From NCBI GenBank assembly GCA_905193155.1, contig CAJJNQ010000028.1:1-31461 (forward strand): DNA of 31,461 nucleotides. The letters are read 5' to 3'. Of the stretch, positions 1 to 7,682 are shown piece by piece. Below the pieces are notes generated by a model that worked only from the letters and a program-made list of their open reading frames with translations, was not told where the DNA came from and ran no database searches. Within the stretch, counting starts at the first letter, position 1; the number at the start of each line of letters is the position of its first letter. The stretch is from an uncultured Christensenella sp. (GTDB taxonomy: Bacteria > Bacillota > Clostridia > Christensenellales > UBA1750). The position numbers were made by a program, and so were the translations under genes.

Positions 1-55
1 GGGCCGCGGCGAGGTGCCCCCCCGCTTGGGTATTGGCGAGACACCCGTCAAGGCC

Positions 56-74
56 GGGGGGGGGGGGGGGGGGG
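56..74. repeat. 19-base poly-G run with C-rich flank
   Basis: An uninterrupted run of 19 G, followed within ten bases by two C runs (7 and 6). It lies downstream of the GH30 stop. It may be a real homopolymer or a sequencing/assembly artefact near a contig end. Confidence 0.9.
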
Positions 75-129
75 CCAACCCCCCCGCACCCCCCGTTCTT
101 CGCCGTTTCGATGGCGTTCTTGCCCGGCT

Positions 130-1443
130 TTAAAGCACAAAGGTATTGATGGAGTGCGGCGCAAGCGTCGCGGTGAACCCTTCGCCCAGGCCGCAGCGGA
201 GCGTAAAGGGATCGTTCTGGCCGTTATGCACCACCAGCACGACGCTGCCGTTGGGATTTTCAAAGGCCATAGCATTGGCAGCAAAGCGGCCGCGCAGCTT
301 GAGCAAGCGCGCCCCGCGCTGCACAAAGCCCGCAAAATGCCGCATCAGATAGTATTCCGGCTCCAACGCATAGGTTCCTTCCGCTGCGTTGACCGTGATC
401 ATGGAATTCTGATGCCAGCCCCAGGTTGAGCAGCCGCCGTCTTCCAGCACCATGTTCCAATAGGTGTAGGCTTCCACACCGTTTTTGAAGTAATGGTGCA
501 TCAGGTCAAATACATATTCCATGTACTTCCAGCTGTTTTCGCCGTTTCCGCACTCGTTTTCGGTCTGCATCAGCCGCAGCTCCGGGAAGCTCTCGTGGGT
601 CTGCGCGATGGCGTTCTTGCCGCCCCACTGATAGCCCACGCCGGAAATGACTTTCCGCGCCGCATCGTCCAGCAGCACGGTTTCGGCATAGCGATGATAA
701 TTCGTCCAGTCAAACTCCTGCCCGCCGTAGTTGTCATACGGGCAGTTGAGGGTTCCCAGCCAGATCTCCGCCGGGCAGCCGCTCTTTTCAAACTCCGGCG
801 CAAGATAATCGCGGAGAAAATCACGCATCTGCTCGCCGCTCCAGACGCAGGAGGGATATTTCTGGTCTGCAATGGGCTCGTTCTGCATGAAGATTTGATC
901 AACCGTCACGCCCTCTTCGGCATACGCCTCCACAAACTTGACAAAGTACTTCGCATAGGCGCGCAGCACAGGCTCTTCCCAACGGATGGTACCGTGGTTA
1001 TAGGCCGCCGGGAACTTCATCCAGGTGGGCGGCGACCAGGGCGACGCGAACACGGTCAGCTCCGGCCGGCGCTTCTGCGCGTCGTGGATATAGGGCAGCA
1101 GATACTTCTTATCCCGCTCGATGGAAAAATCCTTAAGCTCATAGTCCTCCTCCGTCTCGTCGCAGCTGTACCACTTGGCGGCGTAGTCGCTCGCGCCGAT
1201 GGGCACGCGGCAGACGGTAAAGCCGCAGCCCTCGCTGCCAAAGAGCGCATCCAGCACTTCGTTCCGCTTGCCCTCGTCCAGCTTTTCCAATGCGATCTGC
1301 CCCAGCTCGTTGAAGCATCCGCCAAAGCCTCGGATGGTCTGCGCCTTTTCTCCCGTAAGCTCCAGGTCGCAAGCCTCCGGCATGCCTTCCTGCGCCTCGC
1401 GGGGCATCCAGCGCGCCTTTTCCTCGGTTGCAATGAATTTCAT
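130..1443 (-). CDS. GH30-family glycoside hydrolase (glucosylceramidase / beta-glycanase type)
   Basis: A 437-residue retaining beta-glycosidase of clan GH-A. The family cleaves beta-glucosyl, beta-1,6-glucan or beta-xylosyl bonds, and the exact substrate cannot be told from sequence. The opening IRGFGGCFNE (about 38-46) is the usual GH30 start of the barrel. FMQNEP holds the probable acid/base Glu189, and LMQTENECG holds the probable nucleophile Glu295. A small beta-domain follows at the C-terminus (VVLVVHNGQNDPF). I chose ATG at 1443 because AAGGAG lies nine bases upstream; the open frame runs further but through the preceding terminator. No signal peptide is seen, so it is probably cytoplasmic and acts on imported oligosaccharides. 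It is transcribed alone, separated from the upstream synthetase by the hairpin at 1554-1594. Family call is secure; specificity is unknown. Confidence 0.9.
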   Translation of the reverse strand: MKFIATEEKARWMPREAQEGMPEACDLELTGEKAQTIRGFGGCFNELGQIALEKLDEGKRNEVLDALFGSEGCGFTVCRVPIGASDYAAKWYSCDETEEDYELKDFSIERDKKYLLPYIHDAQKRRPELTVFASPWSPPTWMKFPAAYNHGTIRWEEPVLRAYAKYFVKFVEAYAEEGVTVDQIFMQNEPIADQKYPSCVWSGEQMRDFLRDYLAPEFEKSGCPAEIWLGTLNCPYDNYGGQEFDWTNYHRYAETVLLDDAARKVISGVGYQWGGKNAIAQTHESFPELRLMQTENECGNGENSWKYMEYVFDLMHHYFKNGVEAYTYWNMVLEDGGCSTWGWHQNSMITVNAAEGTYALEPEYYLMRHFAGFVQRGARLLKLRGRFAANAMAFENPNGSVVLVVHNGQNDPFTLRCGLGEGFTATLAPHSINTFVL

Positions 1444-1553
1444 CTGGCCAATCTCCTTTTTCATTCTTGATTTGACCGGGTTTTTTCCCACTCTCTTATT
1501 CTTTCTATTCCGAAACGGCTTTCTCCTGTCTGAAAGTTTTTTCCGTGAGAAAA

Positions 1554-1594
1554 ACAAAAGGCTGCGCACCGCATCAGGGTGCGCAGCCTTTTTT
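1554..1594 (-). terminator. Intrinsic terminator after acyl-CoA synthetase
   Basis: Perfect 11-bp stem (GGCTGCGCACC, 1560-1570, with 1578-1588) and a 7-base loop. On the minus strand it is followed by CTTTTGTTTTT; on the plus strand by six T, so it could work both ways. It ends the T-box/XRE/synthetase unit. Confidence 0.88.
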
Positions 1595-1606
1595 GCAGAC
1601 AAGAGA

Positions 1607-3307
1607 TTATTTCGGCTTGTCGGCCTTGTGCTTTTCGAGGTCGTTCTTGCGGATCTCGACTCTGCGGATCTTGCCGGAGATGGTCTTGGGCAGCTCGTCC
1701 ACATACTCGACGATGCGGGGGTACTTATAGGGAGCAGTGACCTTTTTGACGTGGTTCTGCAGCGCCTTGGTCAGCTCGGGAGTACCCTCATAGCCGCGTG
1801 CCAGCACGATGGTGGCCTTGACGACGAATCCGCGGTCGGGATCCGGCACGCCGGTGACGGCGCACTCGAGCACGGAAGGATGCTCCATCAGGGCGCTTTC
1901 CACCTCAAACGGCCCGATGCGGTAGCCGGAGGACTTGATGACGTCGTCCACGCGGCCGACATACCACAAAAAGCCCAGCTCATCCTTATAGGCGGTATCG
2001 CCGGTGTGGTACAGATCGTCGTGCCAGGCCTTCTTGGTCAGCGCCTCGTCGCGGAAATAGCCGCCGAACAGGCCGAAGGGTTTGCCGCCGTCGGTGCGGA
2101 CGCAGATCTCGCCGGTGACGCCCGCGGGAACCTCTTCGTCGTTCGCGTCGCAGATGACCAGTCTCCAGCCGGGAGCGGGCAGTCCCATGGAGCCCAGGCG
2201 GGGCTGCATCCACGGGAAGGCGGTCAGACAGCACAGGGTGGTTTCGGTCTGGCCGAAGCCTTCAAAGATCTTGTGGCCGGTCTGGCGCAGCCACTGATTG
2301 TAGACCTCGGGGTTGAGCGCCTCGCCCGCGGTGGTGCAGTGCTGCAGGGAGGACAGATCGTACTTGGAAAGATCCTCCTTGATCATGTAGCGGTACATGG
2401 TCGGCGGCGCACAGAAGGTGGTCACATGGTACTGCTCCATCTTGTGCAGGATGTCCTCGGCGTGGAACTTTTCAAAATCATAGGTGAATACGGCGCTGCC
2501 GCCCAGCCACTGGCCGTAGATCTTGCCCCAGAGCGCCTTGCCCCAGCCGGTGTCGGAGATGGTGAAGTGCAGGCCGCCGTCCACCACGCGGTGCCAGAAG
2601 CAGCCGGTGAGGATGTGACCCAGCGGATAGGTGAAATCGTGCCACACCATCTTGGGATAGCCGGTGGTGCCGGAGGTGAAGAACATCAGCATGGGGTCGG
2701 AGGACTTATTCGCCGCTTCGCCCGTGGGACGCGCGAACTCCTCGCTCTCCTGCGCGACCAGCGCGTCGAAATCGAGCCACTTCTCGCCCGCGTCCTTGTG
2801 CTTGGTCACGCAGTAAGTCTCCACGCTCGTGCACTCGGGCATCGCCTCGTTGACGTGATCGGTGGGATCGCCGTCGCCGGTGATAATCATCATCTTGACG
2901 GTCGCGGCGTTGGCGCGGTAGACATAGTCCTTCGCCGTCAGCAGGTGCGTGGCGGGGATGGCGATCGCGCCGACGCGGTGCAGCGCCAGCAGCGTGTACC
3001 AGAACTGATAGCCGCGCTTGAGCACGAGCATCACGCAGTCGCCCTTTTTGACGCCATGGTGCACCAGGAAATTGGCGGTCTGGTTGGAAAGGCGGCGCAG
3101 ATCCTCAAAGGTGAAGCGGCGCTCCTCGCCCTCGTTGCTGACCCAGAGCATGGCCAGCTTATCGGGGGTTTCCTTGGCGATGACGTCCACCACATCGTAG
3201 CTGTAATTGAAGTCGTCGCCGACGGTCACTTTATAGTTTTTCTGAAGGTCTTCCAGCGTGGCAAAGTCGTCGCGGTTGCGGCCGACGAATTTTTCATACA
3301 AAGGCAT
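1607..3307 (-). CDS. AMP-forming acyl-CoA synthetase (medium/branched-chain Acs-like)
   Basis: A 566-residue adenylate-forming enzyme that would activate a carboxylic acid with ATP and join it to CoA. All core motifs are present: FFTSGTTGYPK (209-219, phosphate loop), GFGQTETT (350-357), YHTGDTAYKDELGF followed by GRVDDVIKSSGYRIGP (hinge and CoA-side motifs), and PKTISGKIRR with the catalytic Lys near 546. Length and order match the acetyl/medium-chain acyl-CoA synthetase branch rather than PaaK ligases. The start is backed by AAAGGAG about eight bases upstream. It follows the XRE-cupin gene by 73 bases and shares its T-box leader. That leader reads as isoleucine-specific, so I infer the substrate may be a branched short-chain acid such as 2-methylbutyrate. 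Substrate is not provable from the sequence. Confidence 0.92.
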   Translation of the reverse strand: MPLYEKFVGRNRDDFATLEDLQKNYKVTVGDDFNYSYDVVDVIAKETPDKLAMLWVSNEGEERRFTFEDLRRLSNQTANFLVHHGVKKGDCVMLVLKRGYQFWYTLLALHRVGAIAIPATHLLTAKDYVYRANAATVKMMIITGDGDPTDHVNEAMPECTSVETYCVTKHKDAGEKWLDFDALVAQESEEFARPTGEAANKSSDPMLMFFTSGTTGYPKMVWHDFTYPLGHILTGCFWHRVVDGGLHFTISDTGWGKALWGKIYGQWLGGSAVFTYDFEKFHAEDILHKMEQYHVTTFCAPPTMYRYMIKEDLSKYDLSSLQHCTTAGEALNPEVYNQWLRQTGHKIFEGFGQTETTLCCLTAFPWMQPRLGSMGLPAPGWRLVICDANDEEVPAGVTGEICVRTDGGKPFGLFGGYFRDEALTKKAWHDDLYHTGDTAYKDELGFLWYVGRVDDVIKSSGYRIGPFEVESALMEHPSVLECAVTGVPDPDRGFVVKATIVLARGYEGTPELTKALQNHVKKVTAPYKYPRIVEYVDELPKTISGKIRRVEIRKNDLEKHKADKPK

Positions 3308-3380
3308 GGGTCCATCTCCTTTTATCTAAAACTGTTTTCCGGGCGGCGCAAACCGGAAAGCGGGCTGCGCCTTTTTGAAA

Positions 3381-3950
3381 TTACTTGTTCACTTCGCCCA
3401 TGACCACGGCCAGGAACTGGACGCGCTCGCCGTTGAGGGCGCGCATCGCGTGGGGGATGCCGGAGTTGAAATAAACGCTGTCGCCGGCGCTGAGCACCGT
3501 GGTGGTGGAGCCGAGATAGAACTCCATGCTGCCCTCGATGACGAAGTTCAGCTCCTGACCCTCGTGCTCATGCAGCACGGGCACTTCCTCGTCGGGCTTG
3601 GGCTCGACGGTAACGACGAAGGGCTCGACCTTCTTGTTGCGGAAGGTGTAGGCGATGTGCTGGTAATCATAAGCCTGACGACGGTTGATCTTGAAACCCT
3701 TGCCCTTGCGCACCACGCACATGTTGGACAGCTTGGGGGAGTCTCCGCTCATCAGATCGACCACGTCCACGCCCAGGCGGTTGGCCGCATTGTAGATAAA
3801 CGAGAAGGAGAAATCCTTTTCACCGCGCTCGTAGGAACGGTATTCGTCGAGCGTCACGCCGCACACCTCGGCCATCTCTTCTTCGGTCACATCCATAATC
3901 TGGCGAAGGGTCTTGAGCCGCATCGCAATTTCCTTGAGTTGTTCCGTCAT
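3381..3950 (-). CDS. XRE-family regulator with C-terminal cupin domain
   Basis: A 189-residue transcription factor. Residues about 8-65 form an XRE helix-turn-helix (LKTLRQIMDVTEEEMAEVCG, then EYRSYERGEKDFSFSF). Residues about 110-185 form a cupin barrel with HEHEGQELNFVIEG and GIPHAMRA, which would bind a metal or small ligand. AAGGAGG sits ten bases before the ATG. It is the first gene after the T-box terminator and lies 73 bases upstream of the acyl-CoA synthetase. XRE-cupin regulators next to AMP-binding ligases are a recurring arrangement in Clostridia, so it probably senses the acid or acyl-CoA and adjusts the same unit. The ligand is unknown. Confidence 0.9.
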   Translation of the reverse strand: MTEQLKEIAMRLKTLRQIMDVTEEEMAEVCGVTLDEYRSYERGEKDFSFSFIYNAANRLGVDVVDLMSGDSPKLSNMCVVRKGKGFKINRRQAYDYQHIAYTFRNKKVEPFVVTVEPKPDEEVPVLHEHEGQELNFVIEGSMEFYLGSTTTVLSAGDSVYFNSGIPHAMRALNGERVQFLAVVMGEVNK

Positions 3951-4030
3951 CTGCTTGTAACCTCCTTCATCTTTTCACACCGAACGAATATCCCTGCTCA
4001 AATCAGCCGCCCGCTTTTTTCACAAGACGA

Positions 4031-4067
4031 CAAAAAACGCCTCATCCCTTTTTGTTGGGACGAGGCG
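4031..4067 (-). terminator. T-box-controlled terminator
   Basis: 11-bp stem with one G.T pair and the loop AACAAAAA, followed by six T. Its 5' side lies just downstream of the antiterminator strand of the T-box. Confidence 0.88.
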
Positions 4068-4334
4068 CTGATTTCTCATGCTGCCACGCGATACCACCCA
4101 AGCTTGACCGGTACAAAACCGATCCACTCAGCGAGACTCCATCAAGTCTCCTGCCTGTAACGGGGCAGATCCGTCTGCGCTTACTCGGGATGGAAAACTT
4201 CCGTCCTTTCAGCCCATCTGCTCAAGAGTGATCTCCACATGACTTCGACGCCGGTTCACACCTGCCACCGGCTCTCTTTGCCCGTTCGTCACGCTTCTTC
4301 TCTTTCGTCGCATTTGAGTACGGCTATTCAATTC
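4031..4334 (-). promoter_or_regulatory. T-box riboswitch leader, predicted tRNA-Ile specific
   Basis: On the minus strand the leader shows Stem I with a CTCAA/TTGAG base (CTCAA opposite 4314-4318), the CGTGAC/GTCATG helix, a purine-rich specifier loop, and the T-box sequence TGGGTGGTATCGCG (opposite 4087-4100). A terminator hairpin (CGCCTCGTCCC / GGGATGAGGCG, 4038-4067) with TTTTTT follows. Placed in the same register as the Bacillus glyQS leader (codon, then A, then the UCUUGAG-type Stem I base), the specifier is ATC at 4232-4230, an isoleucine codon. The bulge TGGT predicts discriminator base A, which suits tRNA-Ile and argues against tRNA-Trp. Uncharged tRNA would favour antitermination and expression of the XRE-cupin and acyl-CoA synthetase genes. 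The T-box call is firm; the isoleucine assignment is moderate. Confidence 0.93.
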
Positions 4335-4340
4335 CCTTGC

Positions 4341-4369
4341 ATTATAGCGCCGCCGCTTTTTTGTGTCAA
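4341..4369 (-). promoter_or_regulatory. Consensus sigma-A promoter of the T-box unit
   Basis: TTGACA (4369-4364), 17-base spacer, TATAAT (4346-4341), about ten bases before the T-box Stem I region. Both hexamers are perfect, which suits a leader controlled mainly by attenuation. Confidence 0.92.
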
Positions 4370-4436
4370 TGACGTTTTTGTAAATTCAATTTTGCGGCTT
4401 TTTTAAGGGTTTCGGCCGCCTCATGCAGCTTTTGCG

Positions 4437-5540
4437 TCATTCCTCAGGCTTTAAGCGGGCGAAGATCATGCGTCCGGCGGAGGTTTGCAGCACAGAGGTC
4501 ACCAGCACCGTCACCTGCCCGCCGATGGCTTTTTTGCCGTTTTCGACCACGATCATGGTGCCGTCGTCCAGGTAGGCCACGCCCTGGTTCTGCTCCTTGC
4601 CCTCCTTGACGATCTGCACGTTCATCTCCTCGCCCGGCAGCAGCACAGGCTTTAAGGCGTTGGCCAGATCGTTGATGTTGAGCACCTTGATGCCCGAAAC
4701 CCCCGCGACCTTGTTGAGGTTGTAGTCGTTGGTCATCACGCAGCCGCCGCGCAGGCGCGCCAGCTTCAGGAGCTTGACGTCCACCTCGTCCGTGTCGTCA
4801 AAGTCCTGCTCATCCACCGTCACCCGCATCTCCAACTCCTTGCGGATGCGGGCCAGCACGTCCAGCCCGCGGCGGCCGCGGTTGCGCTTGAGCGGGTCGG
4901 CGGAATCCGAGATGTGCTGCAATTCCCGCAGCACGAAGGCGGGTACGATCAGCGTGCCCTCGACAAAGCCCGTGCGGCACAGATCGAAAATGCGCCCGTC
5001 GATGATGACGCTGGTGTCGAGCACCTTGGGGCAGCCGCCCCGCGCAGGCTTGTCCGGATCGGTCTGCTGCTGCAATTTTTTCACCCAGGCAAAGTTCAGC
5101 TCGCGCCAGCGGCGAAAGCAGATCGTCGCGCCCAGATACCCCAGGATCAGGTAAATCACGGCGCTGATGACGGTCAAGAGCCAGGAATCCCTTCCGCGCA
5201 TCAGCATGGACGTGACCAGGAAGGACATCAGCGTCCCCAGCAGCAGCCCCGCGCCGCCAAAGAGCGTATCAATCATCGGCAGCCGGGAAAGCCAGCGCTC
5301 AAACCGCTTGAGCTGACGGCCCACCGCCGCGGCGCAGGGAATGGCAAGAAAATAAAATAATACCGCAAAAATACCCGCGCTCAGGATATAGGCCGTCAGG
5401 GAAATCCAGGGATAGAGGTTGGCATGGTTGGGTGAAATCAGCTGGATTTTAACGAGAAAATCCAGCAGTTCCCCCGCAAAGCCCACGCCCAGCAGCACGC
5501 CCAGCAGGGCCAGCAGCCAGCGCTGCGTTGTTTTTTTCAA
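4437..5540 (-). CDS. YacL-like membrane PIN/TRAM-domain protein
   Basis: A 367-residue protein with four hydrophobic segments (about 8-30, 42-70, 92-115, 120-142), a PIN nuclease domain (VLDTSVIIDGRIFDL, with acidic residues Asp175 and Asp181; later VMTNDYNLN), and a C-terminal TRAM domain (about 300-360, YLDDGTMIVVENG). This is the layout of Bacillus YacL. The PIN domain suggests metal-dependent RNase activity near the membrane, and TRAM suggests RNA binding; the biological substrate is not established. The start codon is TTG, supported by GGAGG ten bases upstream. It follows radA by about 35 bases, as in the radA-disA-yacL neighbourhood of Bacilli, but no disA lies between them here. Confidence 0.92.
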   Translation of the reverse strand: MKKTTQRWLLALLGVLLGVGFAGELLDFLVKIQLISPNHANLYPWISLTAYILSAGIFAVLFYFLAIPCAAAVGRQLKRFERWLSRLPMIDTLFGGAGLLLGTLMSFLVTSMLMRGRDSWLLTVISAVIYLILGYLGATICFRRWRELNFAWVKKLQQQTDPDKPARGGCPKVLDTSVIIDGRIFDLCRTGFVEGTLIVPAFVLRELQHISDSADPLKRNRGRRGLDVLARIRKELEMRVTVDEQDFDDTDEVDVKLLKLARLRGGCVMTNDYNLNKVAGVSGIKVLNINDLANALKPVLLPGEEMNVQIVKEGKEQNQGVAYLDDGTMIVVENGKKAIGGQVTVLVTSVLQTSAGRMIFARLKPEE

Positions 5541-5575
5541 CTTCGTTTTACCTCCGTTTTTATGTTTTCATCGGG

Positions 5576-6955
5576 TCAGAACAGCACGGCCAGCGCTTCA
5601 TAAAGCGTCGATACGCCGCGGATCTCCACGCCCTCCGGCGCGTGCAGGGCGCGCAGGTTGGCCTTGGGCACGATCAGGTGGGTAAAGCCCATGCGCGCGC
5701 ATTCCGAAACACGCCGATCCATCATGCCCACGGCGCGCACCTCGCCCGTCAGGCCGATCTCGCCGATCAGCGCCCAATCCGCCGGGATGGGGATGTTGCG
5801 CAGCGACGACACCACCGCCGCCGCCAGCGGCAGATCGCAGGCGGGCTCGTCCAGCTCCAATCCGCCCGCAACGTTGACATAGGCATCCTGATTGTAGAGC
5901 ATCAGCCCCGCGCGCTTTTCGAGCACCGCCAACAGCAGCGCCATGCGGTTGTAATCAAAGCCCAGCGCCTGGCGGCGGGGATTGGACAGCATCGTGGGCG
6001 CGACCAGCGCCTGCAAGTCCACCAGCACAGGGCGGGAGCCCTCCATCGACACGGCGACCGCCGAGCCCGCCGCGCCGGGGATGCGCCCGGAGAGCAGAAA
6101 TTCCGAAGGGTTGGGCACTTCCTCCATGCCCGCCTGCTCCATGCGGAACACGCCGATCTCGTTGACGGAGCCGAAGCGGTTCTTGGCAGCGCGCAGGATG
6201 CGGTATTCCTGATGGCGGTCGCCTTCGAAATAGAGCACCGCATCCACCATATGCTCCAGCACGCGAGGGCCTGCCAGCGCGCCCTCCTTGGTGACGTGCC
6301 CAACGAGGAAAATGGTGGTGCCGGCCTGTTTGGCGGCGCGCATCAGAATGCTCGTGGCCTCGCGCACCTGCGAAACCGAGCCGGGCGCGGCGTTTTTGCC
6401 GGGGACATAGACGGTCTGGATGGAGTCCACGATCATGTAATCGGGCGTGAGCACGGATCGCTGCGCCTCGATCTCATCCATGTTCGTCTCGCTCAGCACA
6501 TACATCCCGCTGCCGCCCACGCCCAGCCGCTTGGCGCGCATCTTGATCTGCCGGGCGGATTCTTCGCCGGAGACATAGAGCACACGCGCGCCCTGCCCGG
6601 CCAGCAGCGCCGAGACTTGCAGCAGCAGCGTGGACTTGCCGATGCCGGGGTCGCCGCCGATCAGAATCAGCGATCCGGGCACAATGCCGCCGCCCAGCAC
6701 GCGGTCGAACTCCGCAATGCCGCAGCGGCTGCGCTCCTGCTCGCCCTCTTCGATCTGATCGAGCGTCCGCGCGGGCGCGGAGGGCACGGTGACGGTGCTT
6801 TTTCTCTGCGGGCCGGACGCTGCGGACGAGACGGGCGCGGCAGGCTCCTGCTCCTCCATCTTGTTCCACGCGCCGCAGGACGGGCAGCGGCCCATCCACT
6901 TGGCGGATTCGTACCCGCAATCGCTGCAAACATAAAGGGTCTTGTTTTTAGCCAT
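5576..6955 (-). CDS. radA: DNA repair protein RadA (Sms)
   Basis: A 459-residue DnaB-like ATPase/helicase that promotes branch migration during recombination. Order of parts: N-terminal C4 zinc finger (Cys10, 13, 24, 27 in CSDCGYES...RCPSCGAW), Walker A GGDPGIGKST (100-109), the RadA-specific KNRFG motif (258-262), and a C-terminal Lon-protease-like domain (VNVAGGLELDEPACDLPLAA). Length is normal for the family. I start it at MAKNKTLY because AGAGGG lies six bases upstream; a GTG eight codons earlier has no ribosome site. It is followed by the YacL-like gene in the same direction. Confidence 0.97.
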   Translation of the reverse strand: MAKNKTLYVCSDCGYESAKWMGRCPSCGAWNKMEEQEPAAPVSSAASGPQRKSTVTVPSAPARTLDQIEEGEQERSRCGIAEFDRVLGGGIVPGSLILIGGDPGIGKSTLLLQVSALLAGQGARVLYVSGEESARQIKMRAKRLGVGGSGMYVLSETNMDEIEAQRSVLTPDYMIVDSIQTVYVPGKNAAPGSVSQVREATSILMRAAKQAGTTIFLVGHVTKEGALAGPRVLEHMVDAVLYFEGDRHQEYRILRAAKNRFGSVNEIGVFRMEQAGMEEVPNPSEFLLSGRIPGAAGSAVAVSMEGSRPVLVDLQALVAPTMLSNPRRQALGFDYNRMALLLAVLEKRAGLMLYNQDAYVNVAGGLELDEPACDLPLAAAVVSSLRNIPIPADWALIGEIGLTGEVRAVGMMDRRVSECARMGFTHLIVPKANLRALHAPEGVEIRGVSTLYEALAVLF

Positions 6956-6992
6956 GTTGTTCCCTCTGTTGTGATTCACTTAAAGGAGATGC

Positions 6993-7047
6993 AAAGGCTC
7001 CCCTTGAGGGGAGCTGGCGCGGCGTCAGCCGCGGCTGAAGGGTGGGG
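6993..7047. repeat. Interspersed palindromic repeat, single-arm copy
   Basis: Contains GGCTCCCCTTGAGGGGAGC followed by TGGC and, about 25 bases on, GAAGGGTGG. The same core and GAAGGGTGG end occur at 27535-27584. It lies between radA and the DUF559-like gene and overlaps the latter's 3' end. Confidence 0.75.
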
Positions 7048-7435
7048 ACGAGGGGGCTGGGCAGGGCGAAGCGGTCGGGAGCAGCTTGCCCAGCCACCCG
7101 GTAACGGAATCCTGCACCGCCTCAAACCGGCGCAGCACCTGTTCTTCCTCATAGCAGATCAACACAATGCCAAAGCCGCGCAGATACCGGCGCTTTTCTT
7201 CCAGCCCCGCCCCATCGAAGCTCCCGTCCGGGAGCACGTCGATGGCCAGCAGCGCTTTGCTGCAAAAGAAATCCACCGAAACCCTGCCGATGGTCTCCAT
7301 CCGCCGAAAGCGTAGGGACCGTTTCCGCAGATCGTCATACCAGAGATGCTCCGCCCCGCGCGACATTCTTTTCCGAGCTTCTTTGGCGCGCTTCGCCGCA
7401 TCTGCATCGCGCGGAAACCTGCTCTTTTCCGTCAC
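7025..7435 (-). CDS. DUF559-like (Vsr-type nuclease fold) protein, possibly degenerate
   Basis: About 136 residues from a GTG start with GGGAG seven bases upstream. The frame is open further upstream, to 7552, but that part is low-complexity and unlike the family. The core AKRAKEARKRMSRGAEHLWY, then RFRRMETIGRVSVDFFC, matches the DUF559 pattern (LW..LR, FRRQ..IG.Y.VDF.C), a small restriction-endonuclease-like fold. The usual IE.DG..H stretch that carries active-site residues is replaced by AIDVLPDGSFDG, so catalysis is doubtful. The last residues (SSPPFSRG) are encoded inside the interspersed repeat, which suggests the original 3' end was lost. It could be a decaying gene. Function in the family is not well established. 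Confidence 0.55.
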   Translation of the reverse strand: MTEKSRFPRDADAAKRAKEARKRMSRGAEHLWYDDLRKRSLRFRRMETIGRVSVDFFCSKALLAIDVLPDGSFDGAGLEEKRRYLRGFGIVLICYEEEQVLRRFEAVQDSVTGWLGKLLPTASPCPAPSSPPFSRG

Positions 7436-7455
7436 TTCAGCGCTCCCGCCCTTCC

Positions 7456-7480
7456 GGAAGGCCACATTTTGTGGCCTTCC
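7456..7480. repeat. Perfect hairpin upstream of the DUF559-like gene
   Basis: GGAAGGCCACA, loop TTT, TGTGGCCTTCC. No T run follows on either strand, so it is not an obvious terminator. A second inverted pair (TTTGACTTCT / AGAAGTCAAA) lies nearby at about 7536-7590. Together with the repeat at 6993 it suggests mobile-repeat debris around this gene. Confidence 0.7.
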
Positions 7481-7682
7481 ACCTCCCATCTTCGCACCGT
7501 CACGCCCTACGGCGCGCCGGTGTTCCGACCGGCTTATTTGACTTCTCCGCATCGTTTCGCTTTACGGTACACCCATGTGAAGAAGTCAAAACGCTCGGCC
7601 TTCAGGTTTGCTTCGCTCACCCTCCGAACGGGGAGGCTTTGCCTCGTCCGCTTCGCTTCAGCAAATACGCCTCGGCTCTTTT

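Noticed and set aside
1199..3403. 734-codon plus-strand open frame
   Set aside because: Antisense to the acyl-CoA synthetase, which has full family motifs. The composition is Ala/Gly/His-rich, typical of shadows.
4230..4239. TGG (tryptophan) as T-box specifier
   Set aside because: TGG lies directly against the CGTGAC/GTCATG helix, not before the A of the Stem I base. The TGGT bulge predicts discriminator A, whereas bacterial tRNA-Trp has G.
7608..7655. A further copy of the CTCCCCTTGAGGGGAG repeat
   Set aside because: Only CACCCTCCGAACGGGGAGG-like similarity. It lacks the palindromic core and the terminal repeat, so it is too diverged to claim.
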